Shown here: piece by piece, positions 1 through 5,731 of the stretch
Position numbering within the stretch: the first letter of the stretch is position 1
Layout of the letters: the number at the start of each line of letters is the position of its first letter
Source of the DNA: Nitrospinota bacterium
GTDB lineage: Bacteria; Tectomicrobia; Entotheonellia; J063
Direction: 5' to 3'
DNA: 6,324 bases
Assembly: GCA_003696125.1 (NCBI GenBank)
Contig: RFHZ01000804.1
Span: 1 to 6,324 of the forward strand
The notes under the pieces: model-generated
Database searches by the model: none
What the model was told of the DNA's origin: nothing
Seen by the model: only the letters and a program-made list of their open reading frames with translations
Translations under genes and position numbers: made by a program

Positions 1-230
1 ACCAGGGTCTCTGGAGTATGGGTACTGATGTGGTTCATCACATCAAAACCGCTCACCGCACCCATCATGATGTCGGTGATCACCAGATCAAAAGATTCCT
101 GTTCCAGGCAGCGGATACCTTCTTCCCCATCCGCAGCGGTCAACACCGTATGGCCTTCGCTCTGCAATACGCGCTGCAGCATGGTACGGAGGCGGGTTTC
201 ATCTTCGATGATCAGAATCTTCCCGGTCAT
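1..230 (-). CDS. Response regulator, N-terminal receiver domain (partial, runs off left edge)
   Basis: A CheY-like receiver of a two-component system, probably the phosphorylation target of the kinase encoded just upstream. The protein begins MTGKILIIEDETRLRTML. Visible receiver hallmarks are the acidic pocket E9-D10 (E11 follows) after the first hydrophobic strand, and the phosphoacceptor D53 in the strand LVITDIMM. The ATG at 230 is preceded by GAGAGGG (on the minus strand) at a suitable distance. The gene starts 31 bases after the kinase stop, so the two are almost certainly cotranscribed. About 76 codons are visible, and the conserved Thr/Ser and Lys of the receiver and any output domain lie outside the window. 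Given the NtrB-like kinase and the sigma-54-like promoter nearby, an NtrC-type regulator with AAA+ and DNA-binding domains is possible. A single-domain or OmpR-type protein cannot be excluded. Confidence 0.9.
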   Translation of the reverse strand, partial: MTGKILIIEDETRLRTMLQRVLQSEGHTVLTAADGEEGIRCLEQESFDLVITDIMMGAVSGFDVMNHISTHTPETL

Positions 231-261
231 GTGTGCTACCCTCTCTGTTGTTCGTCATCTA

Positions 262-1938
262 TCACTGAATCCCTTTGCCTACGATATGGGGGTGAAACTC
301 GGGTAAGAAGATAGAGAAGGTCGTTCCCTGACCCGGCTGGCTTTCCACCTCGATGGTGCCCCCATAGTTGTTGATGATGTTGCGGCAGACGGGAAGCCCC
401 AGTCCCATCCCTTCCCCGCTATCTTTCTTGGTGGAGAAGAAGGGTTCAAAGAGGTGGGGGAGGTGCTCGGCCGGAATCCCGATGCCGGTATCCCCTACCT
501 TGATGATTACCCCCCCTGGCGCCTGGGCCGTCTGGAGGGAGAGGACTCCACCTTGGGGCATCGCCTCCCTGGCATTCTTAATCAGGTTGAGCAAGACCTG
601 TTTCAGGTGATCGCGTGAGGCCCGAATCTCCGGCAGGTTGGGTGCCAGGTCCAGCCGGCATTTCACCTTATGCTCGGCCAGATCCCGTTCGACAAAACGG
701 ATCAGGTGCTGAATCTCTTCGTTGATCCGCAAGGCCCGGATCTCGGTAGAGGGGCGGGCAAAATCGAGCAGTTGCCTGATGATGCGGGCAATCCGCTTGA
801 TCTCTTCCTCGATGATGGCGATGTTCTCTTTGTTCGGATCCTGCTCGGACATGGTTTTATGGATGAGGTGCATGGAGGTATTGATGATGGCCAGGGGATT
901 ATTGACCTCGTGCGCTACCTTGGCGGCCAGTTTTCCGACCGCGGCCAGCTTCTCGTTCTGGATCAGCTGCTCCTGCGTCTCCTTGATCATCTTGTTGGCC
1001 ATCTCGAGCCGATGCTTCTCTTCGGCCAGATGGGTGATATGCTGCCGCAACGCCTCCCGCATCTCTTCGAAACGCCGGGCGAGGTACCCGACCTCGTCCT
1101 GGGCGGTGATGGTGATGGGATGATCGTAGTCCCCCTGGGCCACGGCATTGACACCGTTTACCAGTTGTCGAATCGGTCTGGAGATCAGGCTGGCCAGGAA
1201 GATGGCTTCTCCGGTGCCGAGGATGATGGCCACCAGTCCGAGAAGAACCAGGTTTTGACGAATCTTTTGGATTTCAGCGACTGCCCTGGTCAGGGAAAAG
1301 CCGATCCGTATGGTCCCCCATTTGCGGGCCCCACCCGGGATGAAGAAGGGGATGGCCACATCGTATCCTCTCTCCCCTCCTGGCAGGACGATTTCCTGGA
1401 GGAGAGGCCGATCGGCCTTGATGGCCTGCTGGCTGACCGGGTCCTCGAGCACTTTCCCCTGGTAGTCGCTATGCCCACTGTAGGCCGCCACTTTCCCGTC
1501 GTGCAGGTGGACGATGGCGTAAGCTACTCCGTCTTCGGAGGCGATCTTCTCTACCGTCTGCTCTAATTTAACGAAGTTGTAGGTGAGCAGATACCCCTCG
1601 CTGAGGGCAGCCAGGTTGGTCGCCTGGGAGAAGGCCCGCTTCTGGTACTGCTCCAGGATCATGCGGCGTTGCTGCTTTTCGATGACCACGGTGGTGAGGA
1701 GCATCAGGGAGATCTGCACCAGCACAATCACCCAGGCGAATTTGGTCTTGAGACTTCGCGGGGACACGGCCAGGCGTGAGAAGAGCAGGGGGTTACTCCA
1801 CCAGAGCTTTACAAGCTCTTCCCCTCTCCTCATCCATGCCTTGCCCCTCTTCACCATCCGTTCCCAGGTCCAGGGGCAGGACGGGAGAGCTCCTTCTCTT
1901 ACCGGCAGCAAGGCAAAGAGGTGAACAGGTACCATCAT
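262..1938 (-). CDS. Membrane sensor histidine kinase (HAMP-HisKA-HATPase)
   Basis: A sensor kinase that autophosphorylates on His and passes phosphate to the adjacent receiver protein. Numbered from the ATG at 1938 (558 aa): TM1 at about 67-86, an extracytoplasmic Cache/PAS-like sensor at 87-228, TM2 at 229-252, HAMP at about 251-303, a coiled-coil linker at 290-329, HisKA with H343 in AHEVNNPLAII, and HATPase with N-box N455 (NLIKNAREAM), G1 box DTGIGIP from D483, F box LFEPFF at about 496-501 and G2 box GMGLGL from G510. All catalytic motifs are intact, and the HExxNPL H-box resembles NtrB/AtoS/ZraS-type kinases. The start is uncertain. The frame is open to a GTG at 2022, which lacks a good ribosome site. 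The ATG-ATG at 1938/1935 follows AAAAGGGG, and ATGs at 1857 and 1833 are also possible, the last after AAGAGGGG. All options keep both membrane segments. The ligand is unknown. Control of the neighbouring proteases is only suggested by position. Confidence 0.93.
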   Translation of the reverse strand: MMVPVHLFALLPVREGALPSCPWTWERMVKRGKAWMRRGEELVKLWWSNPLLFSRLAVSPRSLKTKFAWVIVLVQISLMLLTTVVIEKQQRRMILEQYQKRAFSQATNLAALSEGYLLTYNFVKLEQTVEKIASEDGVAYAIVHLHDGKVAAYSGHSDYQGKVLEDPVSQQAIKADRPLLQEIVLPGGERGYDVAIPFFIPGGARKWGTIRIGFSLTRAVAEIQKIRQNLVLLGLVAIILGTGEAIFLASLISRPIRQLVNGVNAVAQGDYDHPITITAQDEVGYLARRFEEMREALRQHITHLAEEKHRLEMANKMIKETQEQLIQNEKLAAVGKLAAKVAHEVNNPLAIINTSMHLIHKTMSEQDPNKENIAIIEEEIKRIARIIRQLLDFARPSTEIRALRINEEIQHLIRFVERDLAEHKVKCRLDLAPNLPEIRASRDHLKQVLLNLIKNAREAMPQGGVLSLQTAQAPGGVIIKVGDTGIGIPAEHLPHLFEPFFSTKKDSGEGMGLGLPVCRNIINNYGGTIEVESQPGQGTTFSIFLPEFHPHIVGKGIQ

Positions 1939-2036
1939 CGATCCCCTTTTCGCTGTTGGAGCTGGTGCTGGTTCCACCAGTTTCCTCCCTCTCTTCTCAT
2001 TATCATGCCTCTTTTCTCTCACCGGATCCCGATATT

Positions 2037-2053
2037 TGCTATTTTTGTGCCAA
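2037..2053 (-). promoter_or_regulatory. Candidate sigma-54 (-24/-12) promoter for the kinase gene
   Basis: On the minus strand this reads TTGGCAC, five A, TAGCA. It has the invariant GG and GC dinucleotides separated by exactly ten bases, and the -24 box TTGGCAC is a perfect match to the sigma-54 consensus (YTGGCAC-N5-TTGCW). The -12 box has one mismatch (TAGCA for TTGCA). Transcription would begin near 2026, placing the GTG at 2022 almost at the 5' end and favouring a kinase start at or below 1938. The DNA just upstream (2054-2090) is AT-rich, as expected for an IHF or bending site. A weaker sigma-70 alternative is TATAAC at 2065-2070 with a poor -35. This is a single match found by eye. Confidence 0.5.
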
Positions 2054-2089
2054 AAAGGGTCTATGTTATATTTTCTTCATTTTTTTCTG

Positions 2090-2125
2090 AAAAACCCTGT
2101 TGTTACAGGCGGTTTGCCGCCAGGG
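2090..2125 (-). terminator. Likely intrinsic terminator of the subtilase operon
   Basis: Read on the minus strand, CCTGT (2105-2109), loop AACA and ACAGG (2096-2100) form a hairpin followed by G and five T (2090-2094). An alternative longer fold pairs CCCTG (2121-2125) with CAGGG (2095-2099) and encloses GGCGG-CAAA-CCGCC (2108-2121). It lies about 80-115 bases past the subtilase A stop and upstream of the putative kinase promoter, where termination between the two units is expected. The short T run and modest 5-bp core stem keep confidence moderate. Confidence 0.5.
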
Positions 2126-2142
2126 CTTTCTCCCCCCCTGGC
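2119..2142 (-). other. Inverted repeat competing with the terminator stem
   Basis: GCCAGGG (2136-2142 on the minus strand) can pair with CCCTGGC (2119-2125) across a ten-base loop containing a G run. The downstream arm overlaps the CCCTG arm of the long terminator fold, so the two structures exclude each other in RNA. This geometry resembles an antiterminator/terminator pair, but there is no leader peptide or known ligand motif to support active control. Confidence 0.35.
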
Positions 2143-2154
2143 CGCTGCCCTGAA

Positions 2155-2179
2155 CTGGCATGCAATTTTTGCATGCCAG
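2155..2179. other. Perfect 11-bp inverted repeat (hairpin) 3' of subtilase A
   Basis: CTGGCATGCAA at 2155-2165 is the exact reverse complement of TTGCATGCCAG at 2169-2179, leaving a TTT loop. No T run follows on either strand, so it is not a standard intrinsic terminator. It lies about 30 bases past the stop of subtilase A. It could stabilise the 3' end of the mRNA, act with a C-rich Rho-loading stretch, or be a protein binding palindrome. Confidence 0.6.
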
Positions 2180-2180
2180 C

Positions 2181-2205
2181 GGGCAAAAAGGGAGGGGGAG
2201 AGGGG
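2181..2205 (+). other. G-quadruplex-type motif on the template strand
   Basis: Four G runs (2181-2183, 2190-2192, 2194-2198, 2202-2205) with loops of 6, 1 and 3 bases satisfy the usual G3+N1-7 pattern. A further GGG at 2210-2212 overlaps the last codon and stop region of subtilase A. The G-rich strand is the template for subtilase A, so the transcript is C-rich and G-poor here, as in Rho-loading sites. Whether it folds is not known. Confidence 0.45.
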
Positions 2206-2206
2206 A

Positions 2207-4243
2207 CTAGGGTTCGCATTTGGAAAGACTCTCCCCGTTCAGACAGGTATCGATACCCCCTCCGCCGTTGAGCAGATCCACTCCCTCTCCTCCATCAAGG
2301 AAGTCATACCCGTACCCACCGTCCAGCATGTCGTTTCCTGCGCCACCCACCATGACATCGTCGCCGCCCTGGCCGGAGAGCTGATCGTTCCCTTCTCCCC
2401 CGTCCAGGATATCGTTTCCGTATCCACCGCTGAGCACATCGTATCCGGTGCCGCCTTGCAGCATGTCGTTTCCCCCCTGGCCGTCGAGGAAATCATCCCC
2501 TGCGCCGCCGTCGAGGAGATCATCTCCATAGCCGCCTTGCATGATGTCCTGATCGGGGCCTCCCTGCAGGATATCGCTGCCATCACCCCCGCTGAGGAGG
2601 TTGTTTCCTTCTCCCCCGACCAGCACATCGTTACCATAGCCGCCATCCAGGGCATCGTTTCCTGCACCGGCAATGAGCACATCGTTCCCTCCCTGGCCAT
2701 CCAGGAGATCATCCCCGGGACCACCGTCGAGGAAATCGTCTCCATACCCGGCTTCGATGCTATCATCCCCTGCACCCCCGCAGAGAAGATCGTTGCCGTC
2801 TTTGCCCTGGATGATATCGTTTCCTCCAAGACCGACGATGACATCGGTACCAGGGGTTCCGCTCAGGATGTCGTCCCCTTCTGTTCCCATCATCGTCGCG
2901 TACTGCCCGAAACAGACCAGGGGAGCCAGTTGGGTGGCAAAAGCGGCATCGATGAGGCCGGCTCCCTGCAGGGTGCCGGTGACTCCCAGATCGAGGGCCG
3001 TGTCCTGCAGCACCATCCGGATATCGTCGGGAGTCAGGGAAGGGTTAACCCCGAGCAGGAGAGCGACCAGTCCGCTTACATGGGCGGCCGCCTGGCTGGT
3101 CCCGCTGCCCACTCCATATCCGCCCCCCGGATAGGTGGAGAGGACCGGGACTTCACGCGTTCCCCCCGGCGCCACCACATCGACCTCTACTCCCTCCACA
3201 CTATAGGTGGTAATGTTTGCGGTGCTGTCCGTGGCCCCGACCCCGATCGTCTCCGGGTAGCGGGCCGGGTACTTGACCTGCCAGGTACAGGACGGTCCGG
3301 CACCATCTCCACCGCTACCGTCTCCGCCTTCGCTGTCCCCGCCTTCACTATCCCCACCTTCGCTGGTGGCTCCGATGCTGTCCCCCCCTTCACTGGCCGG
3401 GATACCGCAGTCGTAGTTCCCCACCGAAGTGACCATGACCACACCCTTCTGCTGCAACAGTTGGACAATCTGCTGGAGCAGGGGCGAACCCTGGTAGAAG
3501 CCGAGACTCATGTTCACCACCCGGATGGCCGGTTGCTGGTAGACCCAGCTCAACCCGTTGATCAGATCGGAGAGATACCCCCCTCCGGCCTCGTCGAGCA
3601 CGCGGACCGCGTACAGGGTGGCCTGGGGGGCGATGGTGTGGATGATACCGGCCACATGGGTGCCGTGTCCGTTATAATCCATAAAATCCCCTTCCATCCC
3701 TCCTGCCCTTGCATTGTAGCCTCCCACCACCTGGGGACTGAGCTCGGGATGGGTGGCATCGATGCCGGTATCGAGGATGGCGACCTGGACCCCTGCTCCC
3801 TGTATGGCCGGGTCGACCTGATCAAAACCGATCTGGAGCAGATTCCAGGTGTACCCAAACGGGGCCGCATCCACCGGGGTGATGAGTCCCTGGATGCCGT
3901 TGGACAGCGCTTCGGCCTGAATGGTGGGATCGGTTTCGATCGCCTGGACCTCTGGATGGCTCTGCAGCAGGGCAAGGGCTGCCTGTTCCTGTCCAGAGGG
4001 GAGTTGGATCACCACGGCGTTGAGCAGGGGAAGCTGCTGCAGGATGGTGCTCCCACTCTCTGCCACCACCTGCTCCTGCACCGTCTCCGGGGTGCCTGGC
4101 TGGAAGACGACGATGCGTCGCCCGTTTTCTGCCCAGCTCGTCCCGCCAGGCAGGAGAGAGACGAGGAGCAGGAGGCCGAGTACGATCGGCCAGCAGGATT
4201 GCCACCGCTTCCTCCTCCCTGCTGCATGTATGGTGTTACCCAT
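2207..4243 (-). CDS. Subtilase A: secreted S8 protease with RTX calcium-binding C-terminal domain
   Basis: An exported subtilisin-family serine endopeptidase of 678 aa. A signal peptide (hydrophobic core about 19-31, likely cut after A38 in TSWA) is followed by an inhibitor I9-like propeptide (about 42-105) that normally acts as chaperone and inhibitor until autocleavage. The catalytic domain (about 130-435) has D158 (ILDTGID), H193 (NGHGTHVAG), oxyanion Asn N276 (SVGNYD) and nucleophile S383 (GSGTSQAAAHVSG), so it should be active. Residues 284-314 are an SEGGD repeat insert flanked by C279 and C319. Residues about 454-668 form about 24 GGxGxD-type nonapeptides, expected to fold as a Ca-binding beta-roll, capped by a Cys pair (C666, C675). 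The ATG at 4243 follows a perfect AAGGAGG 7 bases upstream. The gene starts 40 bases after the subtilase B stop and is last in the tandem array. RTX repeats with a Sec signal argue against type I secretion. The substrate is unknown. Confidence 0.95.
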   Translation of the reverse strand: MGNTIHAAGRRKRWQSCWPIVLGLLLLVSLLPGGTSWAENGRRIVVFQPGTPETVQEQVVAESGSTILQQLPLLNAVVIQLPSGQEQAALALLQSHPEVQAIETDPTIQAEALSNGIQGLITPVDAAPFGYTWNLLQIGFDQVDPAIQGAGVQVAILDTGIDATHPELSPQVVGGYNARAGGMEGDFMDYNGHGTHVAGIIHTIAPQATLYAVRVLDEAGGGYLSDLINGLSWVYQQPAIRVVNMSLGFYQGSPLLQQIVQLLQQKGVVMVTSVGNYDCGIPASEGGDSIGATSEGGDSEGGDSEGGDGSGGDGAGPSCTWQVKYPARYPETIGVGATDSTANITTYSVEGVEVDVVAPGGTREVPVLSTYPGGGYGVGSGTSQAAAHVSGLVALLLGVNPSLTPDDIRMVLQDTALDLGVTGTLQGAGLIDAAFATQLAPLVCFGQYATMMGTEGDDILSGTPGTDVIVGLGGNDIIQGKDGNDLLCGGAGDDSIEAGYGDDFLDGGPGDDLLDGQGGNDVLIAGAGNDALDGGYGNDVLVGGEGNNLLSGGDGSDILQGGPDQDIMQGGYGDDLLDGGAGDDFLDGQGGNDMLQGGTGYDVLSGGYGNDILDGGEGNDQLSGQGGDDVMVGGAGNDMLDGGYGYDFLDGGEGVDLLNGGGGIDTCLNGESLSKCEP
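2240..2884 (-). repeat. RTX nonapeptide array with 108-bp higher-order period
   Basis: This encodes about 24 tandem nonamers of the GGxGxDxLx type at the C-terminus of subtilase A, ending in the cap IDTCLNGESLSKCE. The motif Gly-Tyr-Gly recurs at exact 36-residue spacing (Y500, Y536, Y572, Y608, Y644), so four nonamers form one higher-order unit of 108 bp. Units starting at 500 and 572 share YGDD and LDGQGGND. Those at 536 and 608 share YGND and GGEGN, suggesting a 72-residue ancestral duplication. Each pair of nonamers is expected to make one Ca-binding beta-roll turn. Confidence 0.9.
3302..3394 (-). repeat. SEGGD tandem repeat in the catalytic-domain loop of subtilase A
   Basis: 15-bp units encode SEGGD: one copy, a degenerate copy (SIGAT), three more copies, then GSGGD and GAG. 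The tract is more degenerate than the one in subtilase C. It sits between the oxyanion Asn N276 and the conserved segment KYPARYPETI, with C279 before and C319 after, which could staple the loop with a disulfide. Confidence 0.9.
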
Positions 4244-4250
4244 GATCTTT

Positions 4251-4257
4251 CCTCCTT
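4251..4257 (-). promoter_or_regulatory. Ribosome binding site of subtilase A
   Basis: AAGGAGG on the minus strand, 7 bases before the ATG at 4243. It is a full Shine-Dalgarno match and fixes the start. The 40-base gap to subtilase B leaves little room for a separate promoter. Confidence 0.9.
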
Positions 4258-4283
4258 CTTTCCCTTTGTTTCCCTGTTTATCT

Positions 4284-5699
4284 TTACCAGCGCCCGGCCT
4301 GTCGTACCGCCCGCACTGCGTTAATGAGCCCGGCTCCCTGCGCTTCCCAGGGCTCGCCCAGATCGATGGCCGTTTCCTGCAGGATCTGCCGCACCTCCTG
4401 CGGGGTCAGATCCGGATTCACCTGGAGCATGAGGGCGACCACTCCGCTCACATGCGCAGCAGCCTGGCTGGTGCCGCTCCCCCATCCATAGCCCCCCAGG
4501 AGATCGGTGGAGAAGATCGGGTCGGTATGGGTTCCTCCAGGGGCCACCACATCGACCTCTACCCCCCGGATGCTGTACGGGGCGATGCGGGCAGAGATGT
4601 CGGTGGCACCCACGGCGATCGTCTCCGGGTAGCGGGCCGGATATTTGACCTGCTCCAGCGCGGTGCAGCCGCCACCGCTGGCCGCGCCTTCGCCGGCCGC
4701 GCCTTCGCCGGCCGCACCCTCTCCACTGGCACATCCGGTACCGGCTGCGCCCTCACCGGCCGCGCCCTCGCCGGCGGCGCCTTCGCCGGCGGCGCCTTCC
4801 CCACTGGCACCAGTCGTATCGTAATTGCCGGCCGCAGCGACCATGACCACCCCCTCGGCATCGAGGAGCCTGACGACCCGGTGAAGCAGGAAGCTGTCGG
4901 TAGAGAACCCCAGGCTCATGTTGAGCACGATCCGTTCTGCTGGATGGTTACGGGCAAATTTCAAGAGCCGGGTTAACCCCTGGATCAGATCAGACAGGTA
5001 TCCTCCTCCGGCATCGTCCAGCACTTTGATCACGTGTAGCTTGGCACGGGGAGCAATACCCCGGAAATAGGGGTCTTGCAGACTGGCGGCAATGATGCCA
5101 GCAATGTGGGTACCATGCCCGTTGCGATCTACCCAGTCCTGTGGGTCTTCTCCGGCCCGGGCATTGTAGAGGTAGTTGGTCGGTTCCACAAAGGCAGGAT
5201 GGCTCAGGTCAACGCCTGTGTCCAGGATGCCGATGTGGATACCCTGCCCTTTATGCCCGTCCGGCGAGAGCCGGTTCAGAACGATCTGCTCCAGATTCCA
5301 CGGGTACCCTGCTGCGACCTCGGCTGGATCGACCGGGGTGATGAAACTCCCCTGGATCCCTCCACTCAGGGCCTGGGCGGCAATGGAAGCATCGGTTTCG
5401 ATCTCTACAACCTCCGGAGAGCTCTGGAGCGAGGCCAGAGCCGCCTCTTCCCCTCCGCGAGGGAGCCGGATCACCACGGCATCGACAAGCGAGATATGGG
5501 CCAGGAGCCTGCTGCCGCTTGCGGCGATGATCTGCTCCTGCACCTCCTCTGGTGTGCCTTCCTGGAAGACGACGATGCGCCGCAGGTTCCCTGCCCAGGC
5601 CATTTGTCCTCCCAGCAGGAAGAGCAACACCAGGAAGAGGGAGAGCAGAGTCCAGAAGCTACTGCGCTTTCCCTCGAGTCTCCCTTTTTTCCTCTGCAT
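4284..5699 (-). CDS. Subtilase B: secreted S8 serine protease with GEGAA repeat loop
   Basis: An exported subtilisin-family protease of 471 aa, paralogous to subtilases A and C. The signal peptide has a strong hydrophobic core at about 15-30 and a likely cut after A36 (QMAWA). The I9-like propeptide spans about 40-104. The catalytic residues are D160 (GILDTGVD), H195 (NGHGTHIAG), oxyanion N292 (AAGNYD) and S411 (GSGTSQAAAHVSG), so the enzyme looks complete. It ends soon after the catalytic domain, with no RTX extension. Residues 300-340 hold seven GEGAA pentapeptides in a 4+3 arrangement split by GTGCAS, with C323 in the middle and C345 after, at the same loop that carries SEGGD in the paralogs. 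The start at 5699 has GGGAGG upstream. The gene begins 32 bases after the stop of subtilase C, indicating an operon. It is probably secreted and self-activating, with unknown substrate. Confidence 0.95.
   Translation of the reverse strand: MQRKKGRLEGKRSSFWTLLSLFLVLLFLLGGQMAWAGNLRRIVVFQEGTPEEVQEQIIAASGSRLLAHISLVDAVVIRLPRGGEEAALASLQSSPEVVEIETDASIAAQALSGGIQGSFITPVDPAEVAAGYPWNLEQIVLNRLSPDGHKGQGIHIGILDTGVDLSHPAFVEPTNYLYNARAGEDPQDWVDRNGHGTHIAGIIAASLQDPYFRGIAPRAKLHVIKVLDDAGGGYLSDLIQGLTRLLKFARNHPAERIVLNMSLGFSTDSFLLHRVVRLLDAEGVVMVAAAGNYDTTGASGEGAAGEGAAGEGAAGEGAAGTGCASGEGAAGEGAAGEGAASGGGCTALEQVKYPARYPETIAVGATDISARIAPYSIRGVEVDVVAPGGTHTDPIFSTDLLGGYGWGSGTSQAAAHVSGVVALMLQVNPDLTPQEVRQILQETAIDLGEPWEAQGAGLINAVRAVRQAGRW
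4326..4415 (-). repeat. 90-bp block nearly identical to 5771-5860 (B copy)
   Basis: This block encodes LTPQEVRQILQETAIDLGE and the WEAQGAGL segment near the C-terminus of subtilase B. Aligned with 5771-5860 it differs at one base (T at 4374, C at 5819). Flanking coding sequence of the two genes is clearly more divergent. Confidence 0.9.
4680..4802 (-). repeat. GEGAA tandem repeat in the catalytic-domain loop of subtilase B
   Basis: Seven 15-bp units encode GEGAA, four then three, separated by an 18-bp interruption encoding GTGCAS. The units share the core GAAGGC with the SEGGD units of the neighbouring genes and occupy the same loop, suggesting a common ancestral minisatellite that drifted to a different peptide. 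Confidence 0.92.
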
Positions 5700-5706
5700 C
5701 TTCCTT

Positions 5707-5711
5707 CCTCC
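5707..5711 (-). promoter_or_regulatory. Ribosome binding site of subtilase B
   Basis: GGAGG on the minus strand, 7 bases before the ATG at 5699, within the purine-rich 32-base spacer after subtilase C. No terminator-like hairpin is visible in the spacer, consistent with cotranscription. Confidence 0.85.
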
Positions 5712-5731
5712 CTTTGTCCCTAGGTACTGTA

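Noticed and set aside
670-1566. Plus-strand open frame of 298 codons antisense to the histidine kinase
   Set aside because: The minus strand encodes intact HAMP, HisKA and HATPase motifs here. The plus frame shows no family features.
262-2022. Kinase start at the GTG at 2022 (586 aa)
   Set aside because: There is no convincing ribosome site, the added residues are low in recognisable features, and the candidate promoter would start transcription only a few bases upstream. The ATG at 1938 with AAAAGGGG was preferred, though not proven.
2155-2179. Perfect hairpin as a standard intrinsic terminator
   Set aside because: No T run follows on either strand. The hairpin with a T run at 2090-2109 is a better terminator candidate.
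2036-4324. Long plus-strand open frame (762 codons) antisense to subtilase A
   Set aside because: It mirrors the strongly supported subtilase on the other strand. Its apparent repeats are the antisense of the RTX array, and it has no recognisable domain. Codon bias and the repeats explain the lack of stops.
3921-4976. Plus-strand frame of 351 codons with Ala/Gly-rich repeats
   Set aside because: It is antisense to subtilases A and B, including the GEGAA tract, and crosses the gap between two well-supported genes without a domain of its own.
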